This document shows, piece by piece, positions 1 through 7,275 of a DNA stretch of 13,016 nucleotides (the first letter of the stretch is position 1; every line of letters starts with the position of its first letter). Made by a program: the position numbers and the translations under genes. Below the pieces are notes generated by a model, which worked only from the letters and a program-made list of their open reading frames with translations, ran no database searches and was not told where the DNA came from. This DNA is from DASTCC01 sp035711465 (GTDB lineage: Bacteria; Acidobacteriota; Vicinamibacteria; Vicinamibacterales; SCN-69-37), in assembly GCA_035711465.1 (NCBI GenBank), contig DASTCC010000544.1, forward strand, positions 1 to 13,016, read 5' to 3'.

Positions 1-1482
1 GGCGCCTTTCCGTTCGAGGCGCACCAGCCGGCCGCAGGCATCGTCGAATGGCCGACATACGCCGGCGTGCCTGGCGTTCGCAGCTACGCCAATGCGACGT
101 ACGAGCACGCGCCGGAGTGGTACCGGAACTTTCTCTACCAGGAGGAGCGAGACCGCGGGCTCGACTGCCAGGAGGATCTCGCCAGCCCCGGCGTGCTGAC
201 GTTCGATCTCGCCGCCGGCGACGCGCACTGGATTCTCGAGCCGACGTCGGCGCCGATGCTGCAGGAGGACGCCGCCGGCGCGGCGGTGCGGATGCGGCGC
301 AGCGAGATGGCGCGCCGCCAGGCCTACAAGTCGCGTCTCCATCGCGCCGCCGATCAGTACCTGGTCCGCCGCGGCGACGGCTGCACGACGATCGCCGGCT
401 ACCCCTGGTTCACCGATTGGGGCCGCGACACGTTCATCGCACTTCGCGGCTTGTGCCTGGCGACCGGCCGTGTGTCGACGGCGCGTCGCATCCTGCTTTC
501 CTGGGCGGGTGCCGTCTCCGAGGGCATGTTGCCCAACCGCTTTCCCGACGCCGGCGACACGCCCGAGTTCAACTCCGTCGACGCGTCGCTCTGGTTCGTC
601 GTCGCCGTTCGCGACCTGCTCTGCGCTGGCAGGCATCAGCGCGGGCTCACCGAGCTCCATCGACGGCAGCTGATCGACGCGGTCGACGCCATCGTCGCCG
701 GCTACGCCCGCGGCACGCGTTTCGGCATTCACGCCGACGCCGACGGTCTGATCGCAGCCGGAGGTCCGGGCACGCAACTGACGTGGATGGACGCGAAGAT
801 TGGCGACGAGGTCGTCACGCCGCGCGTCGGCAAGCCGGTCGAAGTGCAGGCGCTCTGGATCAACGCACTCGACTTCGTCAGTCAGCACAACGGCGCGTGG
901 CGGCCGCTCCTCGATCGGGCCCTGGAATCATTCGCCGGCAGATTCTGGAACGAGGCGCGCGGCTGCCTCTACGACGTCGTCGACGTCGATCACGTTCCGG
1001 GGCGCGTCGACGGCTTGCTGCGTCCGAATCAGATCTTCGCGATCGGCGGCCTGCCGCGACCGATTCTTACCGGAGCGCGCGCCAGGCGCGTCGTCGACCT
1101 CGTCGAGGCGACGCTGCTCACGACGATGGGCCTGCGATCGCTTGCGCCCGGGGAACCTGGCTACATCGGACGGTACGGGGGTTCGCCGTCAGAGCGCGAT
1201 CGCGCCTATCACCAGGGCACGGTGTGGCCATTCCTGATGGGTCCGTTCGCCGAGGCGTGGGCGCGCGTCCGCGGCAATACCGGAGCGGCGAAGGCGGAGG
1301 CGAGGCAGCGATTCCTGCGCCCGCTCCTCGACTGTCGCGAGCGAGCGGGTCTCGGACACCTGCCGGAGATCGCCGACGGCGACGCGCCGCACGATCCGCG
1401 CGGCTGCCTGTTCCAGGCGTGGTCGCTCGGCGAAGTGTTGCGCGTGATGAACGGAAACCTTCTCGAGGCGGAAGCATCGTAG
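1..1482 (+). CDS. Amylo-alpha-1,6-glucosidase (glycogen debranching enzyme), 3' part
   Basis: The frame is open from the first base, so the gene starts upstream. The 493 visible codons hold most of a protein that is usually about 650-750 residues. It matches the archaeal/bacterial glycogen-debranching family (GDE_C, an (alpha/alpha)6 barrel), which hydrolyses alpha-1,6-linked glucose stubs. In visible-residue numbering, the remainder of an N-terminal beta domain ends near residue 110. The hallmark YPWFTDWGRDTF follows at about 134-145, then TWMD at 261-264 and AYHQGTVWP at 402-410; these are active-site segments of the family. GTG at 67 is an internal Val codon, not a start. No signal peptide can be judged. 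The next gene begins 64 bases downstream with its own ribosome binding site. Together with the GH63 enzyme at 4543 this places alpha-glucan breakdown next to glucose oxidation. The family call is firm; exact substrate is inferred. Confidence 0.93.
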   Translation, partial: GAFPFEAHQPAAGIVEWPTYAGVPGVRSYANATYEHAPEWYRNFLYQEERDRGLDCQEDLASPGVLTFDLAAGDAHWILEPTSAPMLQEDAAGAAVRMRRSEMARRQAYKSRLHRAADQYLVRRGDGCTTIAGYPWFTDWGRDTFIALRGLCLATGRVSTARRILLSWAGAVSEGMLPNRFPDAGDTPEFNSVDASLWFVVAVRDLLCAGRHQRGLTELHRRQLIDAVDAIVAGYARGTRFGIHADADGLIAAGGPGTQLTWMDAKIGDEVVTPRVGKPVEVQALWINALDFVSQHNGAWRPLLDRALESFAGRFWNEARGCLYDVVDVDHVPGRVDGLLRPNQIFAIGGLPRPILTGARARRVVDLVEATLLTTMGLRSLAPGEPGYIGRYGGSPSERDRAYHQGTVWPFLMGPFAEAWARVRGNTGAAKAEARQRFLRPLLDCRERAGLGHLPEIADGDAPHDPRGCLFQAWSLGEVLRVMNGNLLEAEAS

Positions 1483-1527
1483 GTCCGTGACGCGACGAAG
1501 CGCGTTCAACGGCAACGACATACTCAC

Positions 1528-1534
1528 AAAGGAG
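1528..1534 (+). promoter_or_regulatory. Ribosome binding site deciding the DM13-like gene start
   Basis: AAAGGAG lies 12 bases before ATG 1547. It is one of the clearest Shine-Dalgarno sequences in the window. It supports ATG 1547 rather than the in-frame GTG at 1487, which would place 20 extra codons in front of a normal signal peptide. Confidence 0.75.
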
Positions 1535-1546
1535 ACGAAGACAGTC

Positions 1547-1957
1547 ATGAAGAAAGCTGCAACGTTCGTGCTTGGCGTCGCGATCGCAGTCGCCACCGGC
1601 GCGGCGATGTTCGGCGGCGGCACCGAGGCGAAGAGCCTGTCCATCACCAGCTCGAAGTTCTCCGGCGCCAAGGCCAACACCGGCATGGTCACCTACGCGA
1701 AGGACGGCGCGAAGCACACGCTCACGCTGTCCGACGACTTCAAGACGCCGGACACGCCCGATCCGCACTGGATGGTGATCGACGCCAACGGCACCACCTA
1801 TCTGCTCGATCGGTTGATGCTCAAGGGCGATCGCCTGAGCAAGACGATCACGCTGCCGGCCTACATCAACAACGTCGCCAAGGTGGAGATCTACTGCGCC
1901 TGGGCGGAAGCGAACCTCGGCGAAGCGGCATTCGCGACGCCGGTCTCGCTCAAGTAA
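1547..1957 (+). CDS. Secreted DM13-domain-like protein
   Basis: A 136-residue protein. The N-terminus (MKKAATFVLGVAIAVATGAA, then MFGGGTEAKS) is a signal peptide with probable cleavage near residue 28, so the product should be exported. Residues about 36-134 resemble the DM13 domain. They contain a G-x-V start with a polar turn, a LSDDF...PDPHW segment (61-75) matching the family's 'DF...GPD.hV' core, and a late VEIYCAWAEANLGEAAF segment (113-129). That last segment aligns with the family's conserved single-Cys strand ('V.I.C....v.FG.A.L'); the Cys here is C117. DM13 has been proposed to have redox or electron-transfer roles, but function is unproven. Start at ATG 1547 is chosen for the AAAGGAG upstream and the signal peptide. 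A hairpin terminator follows 19 bases after the stop, so it may be transcribed separately from the downstream block. The DM13 assignment is by pattern only. Confidence 0.75.
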   Translation: MKKAATFVLGVAIAVATGAAMFGGGTEAKSLSITSSKFSGAKANTGMVTYAKDGAKHTLTLSDDFKTPDTPDPHWMVIDANGTTYLLDRLMLKGDRLSKTITLPAYINNVAKVEIYCAWAEANLGEAAFATPVSLK

Positions 1958-1976
1958 CCACGCACGCCGTCAACCC

Positions 1977-2010
1977 GGGGCCGGTCCGGCGTATGTCCGG
2001 CGGCCCCTTT
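1977..2010 (+). terminator. Candidate intrinsic terminator after the DM13-like gene
   Basis: GGGGCCG (1977-1983) pairs with CGGCCCC (2001-2007). After a 2-base bulge (GT), CCGG (1986-1989) pairs with CCGG (1997-2000), leaving a 7-base loop. The stem is very GC-rich and is followed by TTT (2008-2010) and then CCC, so the U-tract is short. It lies between the DM13-like stop (1957) and the next start (2032). It also covers the upstream in-frame ATG at 1993, which argues against that start. Confidence 0.55.
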
Positions 2011-2015
2011 CCCTT

Positions 2016-2021
2016 GAAAGG
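2016..2021 (+). promoter_or_regulatory. Ribosome binding site for the GlcG-cupin gene
   Basis: GAAAGG sits 10 bases before ATG 2032. It supports 2032 as the start, because the alternative ATG at 1993 lies inside the preceding hairpin and has no such signal. Confidence 0.6.
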
Positions 2022-2031
2022 TCAGAACTCG

Positions 2032-2919
2032 ATGCGTCCGTTCCATGTGAGTACTGTGTTCCTGATCGCGAGTCTGGCGCTGCTGCCCCGGCCGGTCTCG
2101 GCGCAGGTCGCGGCCAAGCCGTCGTTGACCCGCGAAGGCGCCCGGCGCGTGATCGCCGGCGCCGTCGCCGAAGCGCACGCGAAAGGCGCGCCCGGCGGCG
2201 TCATCGCCGTCGTCGACGACGGCGGCAACCTGATCGCGGTCGAAAGGCTCGACAACACCTTCGCGGCCGGCGCCAACATCTCCATCGGTAAAGCTCGCAC
2301 CGCCGCCCTGTTCAAGAAGCCGACGCGCTTCTTCGAAGACGTGATCAAGAACGGCCGGACGCCGATGATCGCGCTCAACGATTTCACGCCGCTCCAGGGT
2401 GGCGTGCCCGTGGTCGTCGACGGCCAGGTCGTCGGCGGCGTCGGCGTCAGCGGCGCTGCCAGCGCGCAGCAGGACGAAGAGCTCGCGATCGCCGGCGCCA
2501 ACGCGCTGACGATCACCAATGCCGCGCAAGCGGTCGACTACTTCGCGAAGGACGCGGTCGCGACCTCGTTCGCGAAGGGCGCGGTTCTCCTCGGTCCGGA
2601 GCATCGCAACTTTCAGGTGCACACGAGCCGCCGCACCGCGGCCGGCCAGGCCGAGATTCACGAGCGCGAGATCGACATCATCTATGTGCAGTCGGGCACG
2701 GCGACGCTCGTTACCGGCGGCGCGATCGTCGACGCGAAGGTCACCGCTCCGGACGAGATTCGCGGCGTCTCGGTCGACGGCGGCGAGACGCGCGAGATCA
2801 GGGCCGGCGACGTCATCGTCGTCCCGAACGGCGTCGCGCACTGGTTCAAGACCGTGAACGGCACGATCGAGTACTACGTCGTCAAGGTCGCGGCCCCGGC
2901 GCTGGCGGTGCAGCGATGA
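2032..2919 (+). CDS. Exported GlcG/HbpS-like (DUF336) domain fused to a cupin domain
   Basis: A 295-residue protein from ATG 2032. Residues 1-24 form a signal peptide with an Ala-X-Ala-like end (PVSA-QV). Residues about 32-165 are a GlcG/HbpS-like domain (old name DUF336). The family pattern is clear: a leading helix, GGVIAVVDDGGNLIAVERLD at 55-74, GKARTAALF at 86-94, and QGGVPVVVDGQVVGGVGVSG at 122-141. Members are known to bind haem (HbpS) or sit in glycolate operons (GlcG). Residues about 190-288 form a single cupin barrel. Its first motif centres on H210, E211 and E213, and its second motif is GDVIVVPNGVAHWF (259-272, H270), so a metal site is plausible. Its last four bases overlap the next gene (ATGA), indicating translational coupling to the lactonase. 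The domains are clear; ligand and reaction are unknown. Confidence 0.85.
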   Translation: MRPFHVSTVFLIASLALLPRPVSAQVAAKPSLTREGARRVIAGAVAEAHAKGAPGGVIAVVDDGGNLIAVERLDNTFAAGANISIGKARTAALFKKPTRFFEDVIKNGRTPMIALNDFTPLQGGVPVVVDGQVVGGVGVSGAASAQQDEELAIAGANALTITNAAQAVDYFAKDAVATSFAKGAVLLGPEHRNFQVHTSRRTAAGQAEIHEREIDIIYVQSGTATLVTGGAIVDAKVTAPDEIRGVSVDGGETREIRAGDVIVVPNGVAHWFKTVNGTIEYYVVKVAAPALAVQR

Positions 2920-4526
2920 GCGCACGCCATTTCGCGCTCGCTGCTGCGATCATCGGCGTCACTGTCGGCCTCGAGGCCCGCCGCTCGACGCAGACCACCG
3001 CCGACGCGCCGGCCCGCCGGCCGAGAGCGGTCGTCGATCTCATGACCACAGCCGGAATGAAGACGATCAACGGCCAGTGGCGTTACGCGGACGCGAAGAT
3101 CGTCGAGGTCGAACATCGCGCGGTCGGCGCCGATCTCAAGGCGAGCGGCGCACCGACTCGCACCCACGACATCGAGCCGCACGCCGGCGTCGAGGGTTTC
3201 GACGACTCGTCCTGGCCGGCGATCGCGCCGGAATCGCTGATGGACCGCCGCGGCAAGGGACGGCTGTCGTTCAACTGGTATCGCTTCAGCGCGACGATTC
3301 CCGGGCGCATCGGCACGTTCGATCCGACGGGATCGACCGCAATCCTCGAGGTCGTCGTCGACGACTACGCCGAGATCTGGGTCAACGGCCAGCTGCCCAC
3401 GGTGCTGGGCCAGACCGGAGGCGCGCTCGTCAAAGGCTGGAACGCGCCCAACCGCGTCGTCGTCGGCCGCGACGTGCGGCCCGGACAGCAATTTCAGATC
3501 GCGATCTTCGGCGCCAACGGCCCGCTGTCGCAGCCGCCAGCCAACTTCATCTGGATCCGATCGGCGACGCTCGACTTCTACGACGCGGCCAGCGCGATCA
3601 GCAAGGCGCCATTGAAGGTGACGCGCGTAGACCCGGCGCTCGACGCGATCCTGCCCGCTGGCGCCGTCCTCGAACACCTCGCCGGCGGATTCACGTTCAC
3701 CGAAGGCCCGGTCTGGCATCCGGACGGGTATCTGCTCTTCAGCGATCCGAACGACAACACGATCTATCGCTGGGCGCCGGACGGCCAGGTGACGGTGTAT
3801 CGCACCAAGAGCGGCTACGCGGGCGCCGACATCGGCGAGTACCGGCAGCCCGGATCGAACGGCCTGGCGATCGATCGCGACGGCCGGCTGACCATCAACG
3901 AGCACGGCAACCGCCGGGTCACGCGGCTCGAGAAGAACGGTGTGCTGACCGTTGTGGCCGATCGCTACGAGGGCAGGCGCTTCAACAGCCCGAACGATCT
4001 CGTCTACAAGTCCGACGGATCGCTCTACATCACCGATCCGCCCTTCGGCCTGCCGAAGGTCTTCGACGACCCGCGCAAGGAGCTGACGCTCAGTGGGGTC
4101 TACCGGATCGCCGACGGCAAGGTGCAGCAGCTCGCCACCGACCTCACCGGGCCGAACGGCCTCGCCTTCTCGCCGGACGAGCAGTTCCTCTACGTCGGCA
4201 ACTGGGATGAGACACGCAAGGTGATCATGCGCTACCCGCTGCAGTCGGACGGCACGCTCGGCCAGGGCTCGGTCTTCTACGACATGACTTCCGCGCCAGG
4301 CGAGGACGCCCTCGACGGCATCAAGGTCGACGAGCGCGGCAACGTCTATGCGTCGGGGCCGGGTGGCATCTGGATCTTCGCGGCCGACGGCCGCCTCCTC
4401 GGCACGTTCACCGGCCCCGAGCATCCGCACAATCTCGCCTGGGGTGACGCCGACTACCGGACGCTGTACCTGACGGCGCAAACCGGCCTGTATCGACTCC
4501 GGCTGAACATCGCCGGCCATCGCTAG
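2916..4526 (+). CDS. SMP-30/gluconolactonase-like protein with N-terminal beta-sandwich-like region
   Basis: A 536-residue protein starting in an ATGA overlap with the previous gene. The first 20 residues are hydrophobic and may export it. Residues about 50-225 look like a galactose-binding/CBM-type beta-sandwich (GFDDSSWPAI at 94-103, FNWYRF at 119-124, DDYAEIWVNGQ at 149-159), as found in glycosidase accessory domains. Residues about 240-530 are an SMP-30/gluconolactonase six-bladed propeller. The family's metal ligands appear to be present: E263 in TEGPVW, N360 in SPNDLV, N414 in GPNGLA and D467 in DALDGIK. Family enzymes hydrolyse sugar lactones such as glucono-1,5-lactone. Typical single-domain members are about 300 residues, so the extra 240 residues are unusual. 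The glucose dehydrogenase further downstream supports a lactonase role. If it is exported, its lactone would have to come from outside the cytoplasm. Confidence 0.88.
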   Translation: MSARHFALAAAIIGVTVGLEARRSTQTTADAPARRPRAVVDLMTTAGMKTINGQWRYADAKIVEVEHRAVGADLKASGAPTRTHDIEPHAGVEGFDDSSWPAIAPESLMDRRGKGRLSFNWYRFSATIPGRIGTFDPTGSTAILEVVVDDYAEIWVNGQLPTVLGQTGGALVKGWNAPNRVVVGRDVRPGQQFQIAIFGANGPLSQPPANFIWIRSATLDFYDAASAISKAPLKVTRVDPALDAILPAGAVLEHLAGGFTFTEGPVWHPDGYLLFSDPNDNTIYRWAPDGQVTVYRTKSGYAGADIGEYRQPGSNGLAIDRDGRLTINEHGNRRVTRLEKNGVLTVVADRYEGRRFNSPNDLVYKSDGSLYITDPPFGLPKVFDDPRKELTLSGVYRIADGKVQQLATDLTGPNGLAFSPDEQFLYVGNWDETRKVIMRYPLQSDGTLGQGSVFYDMTSAPGEDALDGIKVDERGNVYASGPGGIWIFAADGRLLGTFTGPEHPHNLAWGDADYRTLYLTAQTGLYRLRLNIAGHR

Positions 4527-4531
4527 CCGCG

Positions 4532-4535
4532 TGGA
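4532..4535 (+). promoter_or_regulatory. Ribosome binding site deciding the GH63 gene start
   Basis: GGAG is located 7 bases before ATG 4543. The alternative GTG at 4531 would consume this site in its own codons and has no Shine-Dalgarno sequence of its own, so ATG 4543 is preferred. Confidence 0.6.
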
Positions 4536-4542
4536 GACCGTC

Positions 4543-7275
4543 ATGCCGACACTGAACGCTGTCGCGACACCCGAACCGCACCCCGGCATCCAAACTGCCG
4601 ACATGCACGAGCCACGACGTCACGGCGCCGAGCAGGCCCGCCTCGACGAAGCGCGCGATCGCCGCGCCCACTGGAAGCGCTGGGGTCCCTACCTCAGCGA
4701 GCGCGCCTGGGGCACGGTGCGCGAGGACTACAGCGCCGGCGGCAACGCCTGGGAGTACTTCCCGCACGATCACGCGCGCTCGCGCGCCTATCGCTGGAAC
4801 GAGGACGGACTCGCCGGCATCTGCGATCGGCACCAGCGCATCTGCTTCGCGCTGGCGCTCTGGAACGGACGCGATCCGATCCTCAAGGAGCGGCTCTTCG
4901 GTCTTACCGGCAACGAGGGCAACCACGGCGAGGACGTCAAGGAGTACTACTTCTACCTCGACAGCACGCCGACGCACTCCTACATGCGGTACCTCTACAA
5001 GTATCCGCACGCCGCGTTTCCGTACGCGCAGCTCGTCGACGAGAACCGGCGCCGCGGCAAGGACCAGGCGGAGTTCGAGCTCGCCGACACCGGCGTGTTC
5101 GACGGCGATCGCTACTTCGACGTCGTCGTCGAATATGCCAAGGGATCGCCCGACGATGTCCTGGCCAAGATCACGGTCACCAATCGTGGTCCCGAACGGG
5201 CGGCGGTGCACGTGCTGCCCACCGTCTGGTTCCGCAACACGTGGGCCTGGGGTCAGGCCGACGTCGTCATGCCGCGCCTCGGGCGGGCGTCGCAGGCGAC
5301 GACGGCCATCGAGCTGGCCGAGCCGAAGTACGGCCGGCGCTGGCTGCTGTGCGAAGGCACGCCGGAGCTGCTCTTCACGGAGAACGACACCAATACGCGC
5401 CGGCTGTTTCAGAGCGAGCCGCGTACCGCCTTCGTCAAGGACGGCATCAACGACTTCGTTGTCCATGGCGCGCGCGATGCGGTGAATCCGCAGGAGGTCG
5501 GCACGAAAGCCGCTGCCCACTACGAGCTCGCCATCGATCCCGGACAGACGATCGAGATCCGGTTGCGGCTGACGGATCGGCTGCCGGCGGGCCTCGATCG
5601 CGACGCCGTCGGCGCCGACTTCGAAGACGTGTTCGCGGCGCGGCGCCGCGAGGCCGACGAGTTCTACGCGCAGGTAATCCCGGCGTCGCTCTCGGCCGAC
5701 GCCAGACAGGTGATGCGTCAGTCGCTCGGCGGATTGCTCTGGTCGAAGCAGTACTACCACTACGTGGTGCGCGACTGGCTGGTCGGCGACCCGGGACAAC
5801 CGCCGCCGCCGGAGAACCGGCGCAACGGACGCAACCGCGACTGGCCGCAGCTCTACAACGCCGATGTGATCTCGATGCCGGACAAGTGGGAGTACCCGTG
5901 GTACGCGGCGTGGGATCTTGCGTTTCACGCCGTGCCGCTCGCGCTCGTCGACGCCGACTTCGCGAAGGACCAGCTGACGCTGCTGCTCCGCGAGTGGTAC
6001 ATGCATCCGAACGGCCAGCTCCCCGCGTACGAGTGGGCCTTCGGCGACGTCAATCCCCCGGTCCACGCGTGGGCGGCGTGGCGGGTCTACAAGATCGAGA
6101 AGAAGCAGCGCGGCGCCGGCGACCTGGCGTTCCTCGAGCGCGTCTTTCACAAGCTGCTGCTCAACTTCACCTGGTGGATCAATCGCAAGGACGCCGAGGG
6201 CATGAACGTCTTCCAGGGCGGCTTCCTCGGCCTCGACAACATCGGCGTCTTCGATCGCAGCGCGCCGTTGCCGACCGGCGGCCATCTCGAGCAGTCCGAC
6301 GGCACGAGCTGGATGGCGATGTACACGCTGAATCTGCTCGCCATCGCCACCGAGCTGGCGCGGCACAACACGGCCTACGAGGACGTCGCCAGCAAGTTCT
6401 GGGAGCACTTCCTCTACATCGCCCACGCGATGAGCAATCGTGGCAACGAGGGCATCACGCTGTGGAACGACGACGACGGCTTCTTTTACGACGTCCTGCA
6501 CCTGCCCAACGGCGATCACTACCCGCTCAAGGTGCGATCGATGGTCGGCCTCATCCCGCTCTTCGCGGTGGAGACGATCGAGCCTGATGTGCTCGCGAGG
6601 CTACCCGGCTTCCACCGCCGCCTCGAGTGGTTCGTGAAGCACCGCCGCGATCTCACGAAGAACGTCGCCTGCCTGAAGACGCCGGGCCATGGCGAGCGGC
6701 GGCTGCTCTCGGTGATGACCGAGGACCAGTTGCGGGCCGTGCTCGCGGTCATGCTCGACGAACGCGAGTTCCTGTCGCCTTACGGCATCCGCGCGCTTTC
6801 GCGCGCGCACAAGGATCGACCCTACGTGCTCGAGGTCAACGGCCACGAGCACCGGGTGGACTACGAGCCGGCAGAATCGTCCACCGGTCTCTTCGGCGGC
6901 AACTCGAACTGGCGCGGGCCGGTGTGGTTCCCGGTCAACTACCTGCTCGTCGAGTCGCTGCAGAAGTTCCATCACTACTACGGCGACGGCTTCAAGGTGG
7001 AGTGCCCGACCGGCTCTGGCCGGCTGATGACGCTCGCCGAGGTCGCGCGCGAGATCTCGCAGCGGTTGTCCCGCATCTTCCTGAAGGATGACCACGGACG
7101 CCGCCCCGTGTTCGGCGGCAACGAGACGTTCCAGCGCAATCCGCACTGGTCGGACCTCGTGCCCTTCCATGAGTACTTCAACGGTGACACCGGCGCCGGA
7201 CTCGGCGCCAGCCATCAGACCGGCTGGACCGGGCTGGTCGCCAAACTTCTACAGCAGTCTGGAGAGATGCGATGA
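4543..7275 (+). CDS. GH63/MGH1-like glucosidase
   Basis: A 910-residue protein from ATG 4543, with no signal peptide, so probably cytoplasmic. An N-terminal beta domain (about 45-370) carries WGTVREDYS (56-64), YRWNEDGLAGICD (83-95) and FPYAQLVDENRRRG (159-172). A helical (alpha/alpha)6 domain follows from about 380. It shows EYPWYAAWDLAFHA (W457, D458), YEWAFGDVNPP (E497), NSNWRGPVWFPVNY (787-800), and the closing EYFNGDTGAGLGASHQTGW (877-895). These are the hallmarks of bacterial GH63/MGH1-like enzymes, which hydrolyse alpha-glucosides such as small oligosaccharides or glucosyl/mannosyl-glycerate. D458 is the likely general acid; the second catalytic residue is in the C-terminal part, but I do not assign it. 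It follows the lactonase by 16 bases and ends in an ATGA overlap with glucose dehydrogenase. That suggests that the glucose released is oxidised by the next gene product. Confidence 0.9.
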   Translation: MPTLNAVATPEPHPGIQTADMHEPRRHGAEQARLDEARDRRAHWKRWGPYLSERAWGTVREDYSAGGNAWEYFPHDHARSRAYRWNEDGLAGICDRHQRICFALALWNGRDPILKERLFGLTGNEGNHGEDVKEYYFYLDSTPTHSYMRYLYKYPHAAFPYAQLVDENRRRGKDQAEFELADTGVFDGDRYFDVVVEYAKGSPDDVLAKITVTNRGPERAAVHVLPTVWFRNTWAWGQADVVMPRLGRASQATTAIELAEPKYGRRWLLCEGTPELLFTENDTNTRRLFQSEPRTAFVKDGINDFVVHGARDAVNPQEVGTKAAAHYELAIDPGQTIEIRLRLTDRLPAGLDRDAVGADFEDVFAARRREADEFYAQVIPASLSADARQVMRQSLGGLLWSKQYYHYVVRDWLVGDPGQPPPPENRRNGRNRDWPQLYNADVISMPDKWEYPWYAAWDLAFHAVPLALVDADFAKDQLTLLLREWYMHPNGQLPAYEWAFGDVNPPVHAWAAWRVYKIEKKQRGAGDLAFLERVFHKLLLNFTWWINRKDAEGMNVFQGGFLGLDNIGVFDRSAPLPTGGHLEQSDGTSWMAMYTLNLLAIATELARHNTAYEDVASKFWEHFLYIAHAMSNRGNEGITLWNDDDGFFYDVLHLPNGDHYPLKVRSMVGLIPLFAVETIEPDVLARLPGFHRRLEWFVKHRRDLTKNVACLKTPGHGERRLLSVMTEDQLRAVLAVMLDEREFLSPYGIRALSRAHKDRPYVLEVNGHEHRVDYEPAESSTGLFGGNSNWRGPVWFPVNYLLVESLQKFHHYYGDGFKVECPTGSGRLMTLAEVAREISQRLSRIFLKDDHGRRPVFGGNETFQRNPHWSDLVPFHEYFNGDTGAGLGASHQTGWTGLVAKLLQQSGEMR

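Noticed and set aside
48..1490. 480-codon plus-strand frame overlapping the debranching enzyme
   Set aside because: Very Arg-rich out-of-frame translation; the other frame carries all family motifs.
1487..1546. GTG 1487 as start of the DM13-like gene
   Set aside because: ATG 1547 has the ribosome binding site and begins a normal signal peptide.
1954..1975. GTAACC at the end of the DM13-like gene as a third ECF promoter
   Set aside because: No CGTA lies 16 bases downstream, and the hexamer is just the last Lys codon and stop context.
2874..4604. 576-codon minus-strand open frame
   Set aside because: It is antisense to the lactonase with low-complexity composition and no motif; a shadow.
4408..6519. 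703-codon open frame on the minus strand across the lactonase and GH63 genes
   Set aside because: It is rich in Arg, Val, Asp and Glu with no recognisable domain, and is antisense to a clear GH63 gene. Long antisense frames are expected from GC-rich third positions.
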